Source: an uncultured Clostridia bacterium (GTDB lineage: Bacteria; Bacillota; Clostridia; Christensenellales; UBA1242). From it: 5,950 nucleotides of DNA. A program made the position numbers and the translations under genes. The notes beneath the pieces were generated by a model. That model was not told where the DNA came from and searched no databases. It was given only the letters and a program-made list of their open reading frames with translations. Shown one piece after another: positions 1-5,658 of this stretch (positions are counted from its first letter, which is position 1; every line of letters begins with the position of its first letter). The stretch is taken from contig CAMEUD010000069.1 of assembly GCA_945937975.1 (NCBI GenBank), forward strand, positions 1-5,950, read 5' to 3'.

Positions 1-8
1 TACTTTGT
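1..8. repeat. Left terminal direct repeat, candidate attL core
   Basis: TACTTTGT matches positions 5943-5950 exactly and lies at the extreme left edge. When the two ends are joined as in an excised circle, the 8 bp are flanked at equal distance (3 bp) by inverted AGTA (5936-5939) and TACT (12-15). That geometry fits two core half-sites of a tyrosine recombinase around an overlap region. The repeat also fits the Bacteroidota -7 consensus TAnnTTTG, so the target may be a promoter-like sequence. Confidence 0.6.
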
Positions 9-40
9 AACTACTAAAATAGGAATTAGATACATCGGTG

Positions 41-48
41 TAATTTTG
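41..48 (+). promoter_or_regulatory. Possible -7 element of the integrase promoter
   Basis: TAATTTTG fits the Bacteroidota -7 consensus TAnnTTTG and lies about 150 bp upstream of the integrase start. I see no convincing TTTG-type -33 element at the right distance, so support is weak. The surrounding TTTGTAAGTAC (45-55) nearly repeats TTTGTAACTAC at the left end (4-14), 10 of 11 bases. It might instead be a secondary recombinase or protein-binding site. The rest of positions 1-195 is AT-rich leader with no supported gene. Confidence 0.25.
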
Positions 49-126
49 TAAGTACCTGAAAAACACAGCAAAGATAATAATTATTTTTAAAATAGAGTAA
101 AATAAAATGTAATAGAATGTGAAAAT

Positions 127-148
127 TTTGCCAGTAGATTTGCCAGTA
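127..148 (+). promoter_or_regulatory. Left pair of integrase arm-type sites
   Basis: TTTGCCAGTA occurs twice in tandem (127-136 and 139-148, start-to-start 12 bp). The same 10-mer occurs twice in the same orientation near the right end (5857-5877). Paired direct repeats at both ends, outside the genes, are typical of arm sites bound by the N-terminal domain of tyrosine integrases. The pair lies inside the integrase leader, so integrase bound here could also repress its own gene. The function is inferred; the repeats are seen directly. Confidence 0.65.
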
Positions 149-173
149 AAAAATAAAGTGCTTACCTTCGCAG

Positions 174-190
174 TGGATTATAAAATGATT
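174..190 (+). repeat. Leader motif copy A, upstream of the integrase
   Basis: TGGATTATAAAATGATT ends 5 bases before the integrase ATG. The same 17 bases occur at the start of the Rep-like gene (3485-3501), and a 15/17 version at the start of the gene before it (2944-2960). The ATG inside copy A (185-187) is out of frame with the integrase and would overlap its start. It may be a shared translation-initiation or regulatory sequence, or a trace of duplicated gene starts. Confidence 0.5.
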
Positions 191-195
191 TTGAC

Positions 196-1617
196 ATGGC
201 AACTTACCGATTTGAACTTAATGCAAAGCCGAACCGCAACAAGAAATATAACATCTTGCTGTGTGTTACAATCGCTGGCAAGCGAAAGAGAATCAAGACT
301 GACATCTTCCTGAACCGCAAAGGTGACTTCAATGCAAAGTGCAAGGGCAATAACTGGATTAGAGAAAGTGAGCCTAACAGCAAGGTTTGGAATGAAGTTT
401 TAGCCGACCTTCTTGAAGATGCCCGAAAGAGTTACAAGGAACTGAAAGAAACATCAGCAGCCACAGCCGAAAGTGTTGCTTTGCTGGTGAAGGGTGAAGA
501 ACAATCGCATACCTTCCTGAAGATTGATGCCAGTGGCATGGCTGGCTTTGCAGCCGAAAGAACACAAGACATTCTTGATGCTGGTGGCATCAGGAACTGG
601 AAGAAGTATAACGGCTTCCTCAACAAGCTGGCTGACTTCATGGACAAGAAGATGAAGCACAAGAAAGAAGTGCTTTTCAGCGAAATCACACCTGAATTTG
701 TCACAAGATTTGATGCCTACCTTCACACCCTTCATAACTCAAGAAGCAAGAAGGAAGCTGGCAAGATGCTTCACCAAAACACCATTGTTGTGGTGCTGAA
801 TATTTTTAAGACACTTGTCGGGAAGGGAATTGAATTGGGCTACATTGCACCCGACAAGAATCCCTTTTTGGTGTTCAAGTATAGTGGTGTTAAAACCGAA
901 AAGGAAAAGCTTGACATCAGCGAAATTCAGGCACTGGAAACACTGGAACTGGAAGAAGGCAGTCTTGACTGGCACAGCCGAAATTGCTTTTTATTCAGCT
1001 TCTATTGTGCTGGCATCAGGGCTGGTGACTTGCTTCAGTTGAGGTGGCTGAATGTGGAAGGTGGTAGGCTTAACTATCAAATGGGCAAGAACCACAAGCC
1101 AAGGGACTTGAAGCTTCTGCCACAAGCAGCAGCCATTCTTGCCAAGTATCGAACCGAAGCCAGCAAGCCCACCGACTACATTTTTCCCTTCATGGACAAT
1201 CGAAAGACTTATGCCAGTGCCATTCTTCAGGCTGATAGGGACACCCTTCCAAGCGACATGAAGCAGAAACTATTTGAAGAAATATCGGCCAAAAATGCAC
1301 TGATAAATAAAAGCCTGAAAAGACTGGCTGCAAAGGCTGGCATCAGCAAGAAGTTATCGATGCACATCAGTCGACATTCATTTGCAAGTGTGGCAGCGCA
1401 AAAGGGTATCGAAAGTAACAAGATCAAGTCGTTGCTGGCACACTCGAGTCTACGAACCACTGAAGTTTACATGGGCAACTTCAGCACCGATGAGAATGAC
1501 AAGGCACTGGAATCAGTCTTTGGTAGTCCGACCGACAAGAAAGCACAGCTTCTTGCACTGATTCAGGGCATGAGTGAAGAAGATGTGGCATCGGTGCTGG
1601 CTTCCCTCAACCAGTGA
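196..1617 (+). CDS. int: Tyrosine-type site-specific recombinase (integrase)
   Basis: This 473-aa protein would catalyse integration and, with an excisionase, excision of the element through a covalent 3'-phosphotyrosyl intermediate. The order is an N-terminal arm-binding domain (about residues 1-85), a SAM-like core-binding domain (about 110-220) and the catalytic domain (about 235-445). The full catalytic set is present: R275 in the AGIR motif, the beta-turn lysine candidate K298, H390 and R393 in HISRH, H416 in LLAHSS, and the nucleophile Y425 in EVYMGNF. It is somewhat longer than the common 400-430 aa because of a tail of about 35 residues after the catalytic domain. The ATG at 196 begins MATYRFELN, a typical start for Bacteroidota integrases. 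Arm sites lie just upstream, so autoregulation is possible. Nothing suggests truncation or frameshift. Confidence 0.95.
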   Translation: MATYRFELNAKPNRNKKYNILLCVTIAGKRKRIKTDIFLNRKGDFNAKCKGNNWIRESEPNSKVWNEVLADLLEDARKSYKELKETSAATAESVALLVKGEEQSHTFLKIDASGMAGFAAERTQDILDAGGIRNWKKYNGFLNKLADFMDKKMKHKKEVLFSEITPEFVTRFDAYLHTLHNSRSKKEAGKMLHQNTIVVVLNIFKTLVGKGIELGYIAPDKNPFLVFKYSGVKTEKEKLDISEIQALETLELEEGSLDWHSRNCFLFSFYCAGIRAGDLLQLRWLNVEGGRLNYQMGKNHKPRDLKLLPQAAAILAKYRTEASKPTDYIFPFMDNRKTYASAILQADRDTLPSDMKQKLFEEISAKNALINKSLKRLAAKAGISKKLSMHISRHSFASVAAQKGIESNKIKSLLAHSSLRTTEVYMGNFSTDENDKALESVFGSPTDKKAQLLALIQGMSEEDVASVLASLNQ

Positions 1618-1624
1618 GCCAGCA

Positions 1625-1664
1625 CCCCCTTTAATGATATAATAAAAGCATACAAATTTATATG
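1625..1664. repeat. 40-bp repeat, copy 1, upstream of the AT-rich gene
   Basis: This stretch matches 4509-4548 at 37 of 40 positions; the differences are the three bases 1642-1644. It begins CCCCCTTTAATGATATA and ends AAAGCATACAAATTTATATG. The end half forms an imperfect palindrome around AAATTT, less complete here than in copy 2. It lies 7 bp after the integrase stop and 2 bp before the next start codon. It may be an operator or promoter shared by two transcription units, or a recombination scar. No TAnnTTTG element is present on the + strand, but TAAATTTG occurs on the - strand. Confidence 0.75.
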
Positions 1665-1666
1665 TT

Positions 1667-2458
1667 ATGATAGCAATGATAGATATTAATCCCAGCGACA
1701 TCAAGGATTTAATGGAAAGTTATGGCTTAACCGATTTTGAGATACCTGACCAGTTTACCCCCAACTTAAAAGCAAGTAAAAGACTGGCTTCTTTATTGTG
1801 GTATGCTAACAATGGGTATGGTTTTGACTTTTCAATTTCAACAAGATTAAAAGAAATACCATTGCTTATTCAATTCTTAAGGACTTGTGAAGGTAGCACT
1901 TTGGAAATTAAAGGGACTATCACAAAGCCAAAAGGTAAACAAGTTAAGGGGACTGAACTGACAGCAACTATTTCAAATCAGCAGTTTTTGACATGGCTTG
2001 AATTGTTCGCAAACACTTGGTTTGAAAGTCGGCAAGACGGACTTTTTCAATATGAATTTGGCTGGGAATTTAAGCAACCTTTGACTTTGCGAAAAGGTTT
2101 AGCACCAGTCTATGAAGAAGAACAAGACCCCTTCTTCACTGACCCTTATAGTGATGAGGAACTTTCCCAAATCATTGACTATTATGACAAACTTGAAAAG
2201 TCACATTTGAAATATAGCAAAAATGGTAAACTTGGTAGGCTTGCAAATCGCATTGTTAGCCTGATGAAACCAGTTTGCATTGATTGGAAAGCAACAAAAC
2301 TATATTCTTTTGTCTATGATATTATGCTTTTAGGGAAATGCACTGGCAAAGAATGTATTACTGAAGAAGGCTTTTCGGGTGACATCGGAAGGGAGAAATC
2401 ACAGCAAGTTAGGAACTGGCTTCAGGCTTATAATAGGGATATTGGCAAGGTGACTTAA
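1667..2458 (+). CDS. Hypothetical protein, AT-rich cargo gene (263 aa)
   Basis: I do not recognise a characterised function. The protein appears soluble, with no signal peptide or membrane segment. The middle (about residues 75-150) looks beta-rich, with WFES and YEFGWEF motifs. An acidic linker follows (EEEQDPFFTDPYSDEE, about 150-166). The C-terminal helical part contains YSFVYDIMLLGK and ends with QQVRNWLQAYN. From memory, similar tails occur in uncharacterised proteins of Bacteroidales mobile elements. Base composition is clearly lower in GC than in its neighbours (roughly 30-40% in lines I counted, against about 40-50% in the integrase). It sits between a repeated element and its own terminator, which suggests a later-acquired cargo or moron gene. 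An in-frame ATG at 1676 is an alternative start. A defence or host-interaction role is possible but unsupported. Confidence 0.8.
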   Translation: MIAMIDINPSDIKDLMESYGLTDFEIPDQFTPNLKASKRLASLLWYANNGYGFDFSISTRLKEIPLLIQFLRTCEGSTLEIKGTITKPKGKQVKGTELTATISNQQFLTWLELFANTWFESRQDGLFQYEFGWEFKQPLTLRKGLAPVYEEEQDPFFTDPYSDEELSQIIDYYDKLEKSHLKYSKNGKLGRLANRIVSLMKPVCIDWKATKLYSFVYDIMLLGKCTGKECITEEGFSGDIGREKSQQVRNWLQAYNRDIGKVT

Positions 2459-2483
2459 GCCACTGGAACTGATTAAGATTTTT

Positions 2484-2530
2484 GCGTAAAAATTTGGTGT
2501 AAAAAGCCGAAATTTTACGCATTTTTCTTT
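2484..2530 (+). terminator. Rho-independent terminator after the AT-rich gene
   Basis: GCGTAAAAATTT (2484-2495) pairs with AAATTTTACGC (2510-2520), with one extra A bulged, around a 14-nt loop. A T-rich run, ATTTTTCTTTT, follows. It lies 25 bp after the stop codon and insulates the integrase/cargo region from the next promoter. Confidence 0.85.
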
Positions 2531-2532
2531 TA

Positions 2533-2563
2533 TTGACTTCCCTTTATACCGAAAGTAATTTTG
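2533..2563 (+). promoter_or_regulatory. Bacteroidota-type promoter for the HTH-Rep operon
   Basis: TTGAC (2533-2537) and TAATTTTG (2556-2563) fit the -33 TTG and -7 TAnnTTTG consensus with about 20 bp between them. Transcription would start near 2570, about 57 nt before the HTH gene. The promoter follows directly after the terminator, which marks a new transcription unit. Confidence 0.65.
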
Positions 2564-2570
2564 CATTGTC

Positions 2571-2613
2571 AATCAGACACAAGCCACAATGTTGTGAATT
2601 GTTTTCCCTGATT
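2571..2613. promoter_or_regulatory. Nested inverted repeats in the operon leader, possible operator
   Basis: CACAA-TG-TTGTG (2585-2596) is a palindrome with 5-bp arms. It is nested inside a second inverted repeat, AATCAG (2571-2576) and CTGATT (2608-2613). The block lies just after the predicted transcription start, where a bound repressor would block transcription or a folded leader would affect translation. The element's own HTH proteins are candidate ligands, but this is inference. Confidence 0.35.
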
Positions 2614-2626
2614 GTTTTCAGTGCAA

Positions 2627-2938
2627 ATGGCACAACTTTCGTCAATAGCAGCAGTCCCTTCTTTGGTGGTGCTTCCTGAATCGGAGTGGAATGGCATCAA
2701 GGATTTGCTGCAAGAAGTGAAGGACACACTGCAAACCAAATCCGAAACCGAAATCAATGCCATGTGGCTGGAAAGCACCGAAGCAAGAAAGATGCTTGGT
2801 GTGTCGGCAAAGACATGGCAAGACTATCGTGATAAAAGAGTGATACCATTCAGCCAGTTTGGTAGGAAGATTTATGTGCGTAGGGCTGACATCGAAGCCT
2901 TCTTGGAGAATCATTGTATCAAGGCAAAAAATGACTGA
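2627..2938 (+). CDS. HTH_17 (MerR/excisionase-like) DNA-binding protein
   Basis: This 103-aa protein has a short helical N-terminal region (about 18-45, EWNGIKDLLQEVKDTL) followed by a winged-helix domain of the excisionase/HTH_17 type (about 47-95). The domain shows the usual signature: ARKMLGVS, a recognition helix around KTWQDYRDK, then IPFSQFGRKIYVRRADIEAFL. In Bacteroidota elements such proteins act as excision factors or regulators of excision and replication genes. It is the first gene after a promoter and its stop overlaps the next start (ATGACTGA, 2931-2938), so translation is probably coupled. The ATG at 2627 is chosen because upstream in-frame starts are only TTG/GTG. Whether it is the excisionase, a repressor or both cannot be read from sequence. 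Confidence 0.85.
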   Translation: MAQLSSIAAVPSLVVLPESEWNGIKDLLQEVKDTLQTKSETEINAMWLESTEARKMLGVSAKTWQDYRDKRVIPFSQFGRKIYVRRADIEAFLENHCIKAKND

Positions 2939-3494
2939 CAAAATGGATTATATTATGATTCAGGAATTCATTAGCAAATCAATGCAAGTAGCCTTCTATC
3001 AGCACAAGAAAGGCACAGCCAGCAGCTATTACTGGCAACAAGGAAGCAGTATCCTTCCAAATCGTCTTTCGATAAGCAAAGGCAGCGAAATGACCAGTGT
3101 TCAACGCAAAGGCAGAAACATTTTACACCCAGTAGTGGGGCAACTTCTTGGAAAATTCAAGGTGGTTGAGGATTCACCCCTGAAGCAGCACAAGCCTTTC
3201 GAAGTTAGAACCCAGCTTTGGCAAGTGCCATTGTACCCCCTTTTCATCGGTTATGGAACACTTGGCATCAGCAGCGAATCAGGCAAGGTGACTGGTGATA
3301 CTGGTGACTTGGTGGTGTTATACACCCCTGACCAGTGGACTAACATTGTGATTTTCTATTTCGCTGGAATGGGCAATATCAACGACATGGAACAAGTAAT
3401 GAAGTATCTTCAGCCACTTGTGGAGAATGGGCAATATAATGTGGAACAAAAGAAGGGTGATGCTTCACAGCAAGACCCCTCAAATGGATTATAA
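2931..3494 (+). CDS. Hypothetical protein between HTH and Rep-like genes (187 aa)
   Basis: I do not recognise this family. The protein is predicted soluble. Residues about 85-145 look beta-rich (LWQVPLYPLFIGYGTLG, DLVVLYTP, NIVIFYFAGMG), and a short helical tail (NDMEQVMKYLQPLVENG) precedes a polar C-terminus. The ATG at 2931 overlaps the stop of the HTH gene; in-frame ATGs at 2943 and 2955 are alternatives. The stop lies inside the start region of the Rep-like gene (11-nt overlap), so the three genes form one coupled unit. This position next to a replication initiator suggests a replication accessory or DNA-binding role, but no motif proves it. The start region MDYIMI resembles MDYKMI at the next gene because of a shared DNA motif. 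Confidence 0.85.
   Translation: MTDKMDYIMIQEFISKSMQVAFYQHKKGTASSYYWQQGSSILPNRLSISKGSEMTSVQRKGRNILHPVVGQLLGKFKVVEDSPLKQHKPFEVRTQLWQVPLYPLFIGYGTLGISSESGKVTGDTGDLVVLYTPDQWTNIVIFYFAGMGNINDMEQVMKYLQPLVENGQYNVEQKKGDASQQDPSNGL
2944..2960 (+). repeat. Leader motif copy B
   Basis: TGGATTATATTATGATT differs at two of 17 bases from copies A (174-190) and C (3485-3501). It lies at the start of the 187-aa gene and contains an in-frame ATG at 2955. Confidence 0.45.
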
Positions 3495-4518
3495 AATGAT
3501 TGACTTCATTAGCATAATAAAGCCAAATCACTGGGGCAAAGGTACACCATTTTTCGGACACTGCAAAATTGTGGCAGCATATCCTGAAGGTGGAATGAGA
3601 TACCGACTTGAAGGCTGTGAAGGTATTGACATCTACTATAACCCGAAGTCTTATCTTCAACTCAAGGGCAGCATTATGTATTACTGGCAAGGACACAACT
3701 TCACTTATAGCCATGAAGGCTTCATCGAAGCCATTAACTACATTGGCAAGATGCTTCAAGTTGACTTGTGGGAAAGCATTGTTACAGCTTTCGAATATGG
3801 TGCTATAATGCAAGTTGAGGAAAAGCCGAAGGACTACATTCAGCACCACAAGGCAAAACTAACTGAAAAGTTAGACCAGTCAATTATCGGCAAGGACAAG
3901 GGCTACTTGACAAGGTGGAAAGACACTTATGTGGACTTGAAAATGTATGATGCTGGCAGAAATATCAAGCTGAAGCAAGGCATGAACCGAAGGGACACCA
4001 TTCAGGCAGCTGGGTGGAATCCTCTACTTAATTATTTGAAGTGGGAAGCCCACTACCTGAAGCCCGAAGTTCTAAATCATGGGCAAGGTGTGGTGCTTTA
4101 CAATCTTGTCAATCCCGACTGGCAAGACATCTTCAAGGAAGATTTATATTTGCAGTACAAAAGACTTATCCCAATGGCGAATATCGTAGAACCGACCAAC
4201 AAGAAGGACTTGTCAACACCAGCTATTATTGCAATGGTGCTGGCTGAAGTCAGCATGAATGACAGCAAGACACTTCAGGAAGTGCGTAAAATGCTTTATG
4301 CTCGCATCAATTCTTTCAGTGATGAAGTATTAAGCAAGACCGACAAAGACAGCCGTAGAAGGCAAATAAAAGCCATTCTTGACAAGATGCAAGAAGCCGA
4401 CACCAGCAAGTGGGACTTGTCACAAAAGCTGGCTGAAGTGCTGGAAAACAATCCTGACAATTCAGGCAGCAGCATCAGCACTGATGAGGAAGCAGCAGCC
4501 GACCCCGACCCCCTTTAA
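3484..4518 (+). CDS. Putative phage/plasmid replication initiator, gpII/X-like
   Basis: This 344-aa protein resembles rolling-circle initiators of filamentous phages and plasmids, the kind that nick one strand through a tyrosine. Cues recognised by eye: KGSIMYYWQGHNF (about 61-73), which recalls the G-S-x-x-x-Y-x-x-G-x-N block of Bacteroidota members; helix then EYGA (104-107), in the place of the family's EFGV; LKMYDAGRN (152-160), like the IYDK motif; and LKWEAHYLKP (185-194), in the place of the L-R-F-E-I-K strand, followed by a LYNLVNP helix. Y155 is a candidate active tyrosine. The remaining third (about 230-325) is helical and charged, ending in an acidic DEEAAADPDP tail. The ATG at 3484 overlaps the upstream stop; ATG 3496 (MIDFIS) is an alternative. 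A structured intergenic region follows directly. Similarity is remote, so a relaxase-like role is also possible. Confidence 0.6.
   Translation: MDYKMIDFISIIKPNHWGKGTPFFGHCKIVAAYPEGGMRYRLEGCEGIDIYYNPKSYLQLKGSIMYYWQGHNFTYSHEGFIEAINYIGKMLQVDLWESIVTAFEYGAIMQVEEKPKDYIQHHKAKLTEKLDQSIIGKDKGYLTRWKDTYVDLKMYDAGRNIKLKQGMNRRDTIQAAGWNPLLNYLKWEAHYLKPEVLNHGQGVVLYNLVNPDWQDIFKEDLYLQYKRLIPMANIVEPTNKKDLSTPAIIAMVLAEVSMNDSKTLQEVRKMLYARINSFSDEVLSKTDKDSRRRQIKAILDKMQEADTSKWDLSQKLAEVLENNPDNSGSSISTDEEAAADPDPL
3485..3501 (+). repeat. Leader motif copy C, at the Rep-like start
   Basis: TGGATTATAAAATGATT is identical to copy A upstream of the integrase. It contains the stop of the preceding gene (3492-3494) and two in-frame starts of the Rep-like gene (3484 and 3496), so it is the point where translation hands over. 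Confidence 0.5.
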
Positions 4519-4548
4519 TGATATATCGAAAGCATACAAATTTATATG
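4509..4548. repeat. 40-bp repeat, copy 2, at the end of the Rep-like gene
   Basis: This copy matches 1625-1664 at 37 of 40 positions and includes the last codons and stop of the Rep-like gene. Its right half forms an imperfect palindrome, GCATACAAATTTATATGC (4532-4549), with one mismatched pair in 9. This is the look of a dimer-binding operator. It runs directly into the large hairpin, which may make the two one functional unit. Confidence 0.75.
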
Positions 4549-4616
4549 CTGGGCTTCCTCAACACCCCACACCACCACAAACATGGCTTGTGGTGGTGCT
4601 TCAGGCAAGCCCAGCA
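4547..4616. other. Large two-stem hairpin downstream of the Rep-like gene
   Basis: The outer stem TGCTGGGCTT (4547-4556) pairs with AAGCCCAGCA (4607-4616). It continues as CCT/AGG (4557-4559 with 4603-4605) after a one-base bulge. The inner stem CACCACCACAA (4570-4580) pairs perfectly with TTGTGGTGGTG (4588-4598) around the 7-nt loop ACATGGC. No T-run follows, so a simple terminator is unlikely. A structure of this size next to an initiator gene could be a replication origin, single-strand origin, packaging signal or processed RNA element. The gap 4519-4648 holds this and no supported gene. Confidence 0.8.
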
Positions 4617-4648
4617 GCTAAACATAAGACATTAAGGACAATCGAACA

Positions 4649-5068
4649 ATGGACAAGCAAAAGGAAGGCAGCGACAAGCCAGCGACCCCGACCGACAAGG
4701 AAGCCAGCGACATGACAGCAGCACAACGAAAAGAGTTTGAAGAATGGAAGGCTTTTGCTTCCAGTATCAACCTTTCAAAAAGTGATGCTTCAATTATAAA
4801 CATGGCTTCAAATGCTTTAGTTGATGCTATCAGCAACAAGGCTTATAATAGCCTGATGATTCTTTTCAACACCTATCAACGAATTTATAAGTTTAGGGAA
4901 GTAGGAAGCATCAAAATCGAAAATCGGGAGTTAACTGAAACATCGAAAGCAAGGACAAAAGTCGGTGAATTAAGCATGACAATAGACAATGAAAAATGTA
5001 AGATGCTTTTCAAATTGTTTGGTGCTGACATCGAAGTGGTTTACAATCAAAAATGCAAATTGCTATAG
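4649..5068 (+). CDS. Hypothetical protein before the TerS-like gene (139 aa)
   Basis: I do not recognise this family. The first 25 residues are polar and probably disordered (MDKQKEGSDKPATPTDKEAS). A helical segment follows (AAQRKEFEEWKAFASSI, about 24-40). Next comes a hydrophobic, helical middle (SIINMASNALVDAISNKAYNSLMILFNTYQ in outline, about 49-78). The C-terminal part contains SMTIDNEKCKMLFKLFGADIEVV. There is no signal peptide or clear membrane segment. The ATG at 4649 has an A-rich context and lies 33 bp after the hairpin. Its end overlaps the next ORF by 16 nt, so the two are probably co-translated and may act together. Confidence 0.75.
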   Translation: MDKQKEGSDKPATPTDKEASDMTAAQRKEFEEWKAFASSINLSKSDASIINMASNALVDAISNKAYNSLMILFNTYQRIYKFREVGSIKIENRELTETSKARTKVGELSMTIDNEKCKMLFKLFGADIEVVYNQKCKLL

Positions 5069-5553
5069 AAATGGACAAAACTCAACAAAATTTGACAAAT
5101 TTGACACTGGTGACTGGGCTGACCCCAGTACAAGAACAAGCAGCCATGTTGCTTGCTTCAGGTGAAAGTGTGACCGAAGTAGCCAGCAAGGTGAATGTGA
5201 ATCGGGCTACAATCTACTTGTGGCAGCAAAAAATCAATTTTCAGTGCTTTTTGAATCAGCAGTGCCAAATCATTCAAGACAACATCAAGAATGGCTTGTG
5301 TGGGCTTTATGCTGATGCACTTCAAGCAGTAAGAAGCAGCCTTCAGTCAACAAATGAAACATTGCGACTGAAAGCAGCCATGTATGTAATCGGCAAGGTC
5401 GAAATGATTGATGCCAGCCGACAAGACCCCGAAGCCGAAATCAGGAAGGCTTGCACTACCATTGAGGAAGCTGGCTGGGACTTGCTACAGCCTTATGAGA
5501 AATTTGATGAAAGCAAGTACAAAGAACTGATGAAAGAGAATGGTCTAATGTAG
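5053..5553 (+). CDS. HTH protein resembling small terminase/phBC6A51-type proteins
   Basis: This protein is 166 aa, or 160 aa from the alternative ATG at 5071, which gives a 2-nt gap instead of a 16-nt overlap with the upstream gene. Residues about 23-60 form a homeodomain-like HTH: LTPVQEQAAMLLASGESV, then EVASKVNVNRATIYLWQQ. A helical region follows (LYADALQAVRSSL, then LRLKAAMYVIGKVE). An N-terminal HTH followed by helices, with the L-R-L-K-A-A motif, is the pattern of phage small terminase-like proteins and the phBC6A51 helix-turn-helix group. Small terminases recognise packaging sites; no large terminase is present here. It is the last gene before the right non-coding end, as terS is in several phage satellites. 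A regulator or transposase-like HTH protein is a reasonable alternative. Confidence 0.65.
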   Translation: MQIAIEMDKTQQNLTNLTLVTGLTPVQEQAAMLLASGESVTEVASKVNVNRATIYLWQQKINFQCFLNQQCQIIQDNIKNGLCGLYADALQAVRSSLQSTNETLRLKAAMYVIGKVEMIDASRQDPEAEIRKACTTIEEAGWDLLQPYEKFDESKYKELMKENGLM

Positions 5554-5584
5554 TGTAGTGCTCGTTATGACTAATATTTGACTT

Positions 5585-5622
5585 GAAGCCAGTGTGCCTT
5601 CTCGGTGTGCAGGCTTCTTTAT
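5585..5622 (+). terminator. Terminator after the last gene
   Basis: GAAGCC (5585-5590) pairs with GGCTTC (5612-5617), followed by TTTATTG. The inner part can extend the helix in RNA through several G-U pairs around the loop TTCTC (5599-5603). It lies about 30 bp after the stop codon. The tail is short in T, so strength is uncertain. Confidence 0.55.
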
Positions 5623-5658
5623 TGTGTGTTGCTGTGTGGGAGTTATACGGCATGAAGA

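Noticed and set aside
119..313. 64-aa + strand ORF in the integrase leader
   Set aside because: It starts at a non-ATG codon, crosses the arm sites and overlaps the integrase start out of frame; it looks incidental.
432..735. - strand ORFs within the integrase
   Set aside because: They are antisense shadows of a clear integrase with intact motifs.
2859..2930. Upstream extension of the 187-aa gene
   Set aside because: The longer reading starts at TTG and runs through the HTH coding sequence; the ATG at 2931 that overlaps the HTH stop is far more natural.
3418..3483. Upstream extension of the Rep-like gene
   Set aside because: It needs a TTG start and overlaps the preceding gene by about 77 nt; ATG 3484 gives a short coupling overlap.
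4547..4616. Hairpin as an ordinary Rho-independent terminator
   Set aside because: No T-rich tail follows on either likely strand, and the structure has two separate stems; it is kept as an unexplained cis element.
4546..4635. 29-codon ORF (MLGFLNTP...) through the large hairpin
   Set aside because: The DNA is explained by stem pairing, and the His/Trp-rich peptide looks like a by-product of the repeats.
4518..4715. 65-aa + strand ORF spanning the hairpin and the start of the next gene
   Set aside because: It overlaps a better-supported gene in another frame and has low-complexity composition.
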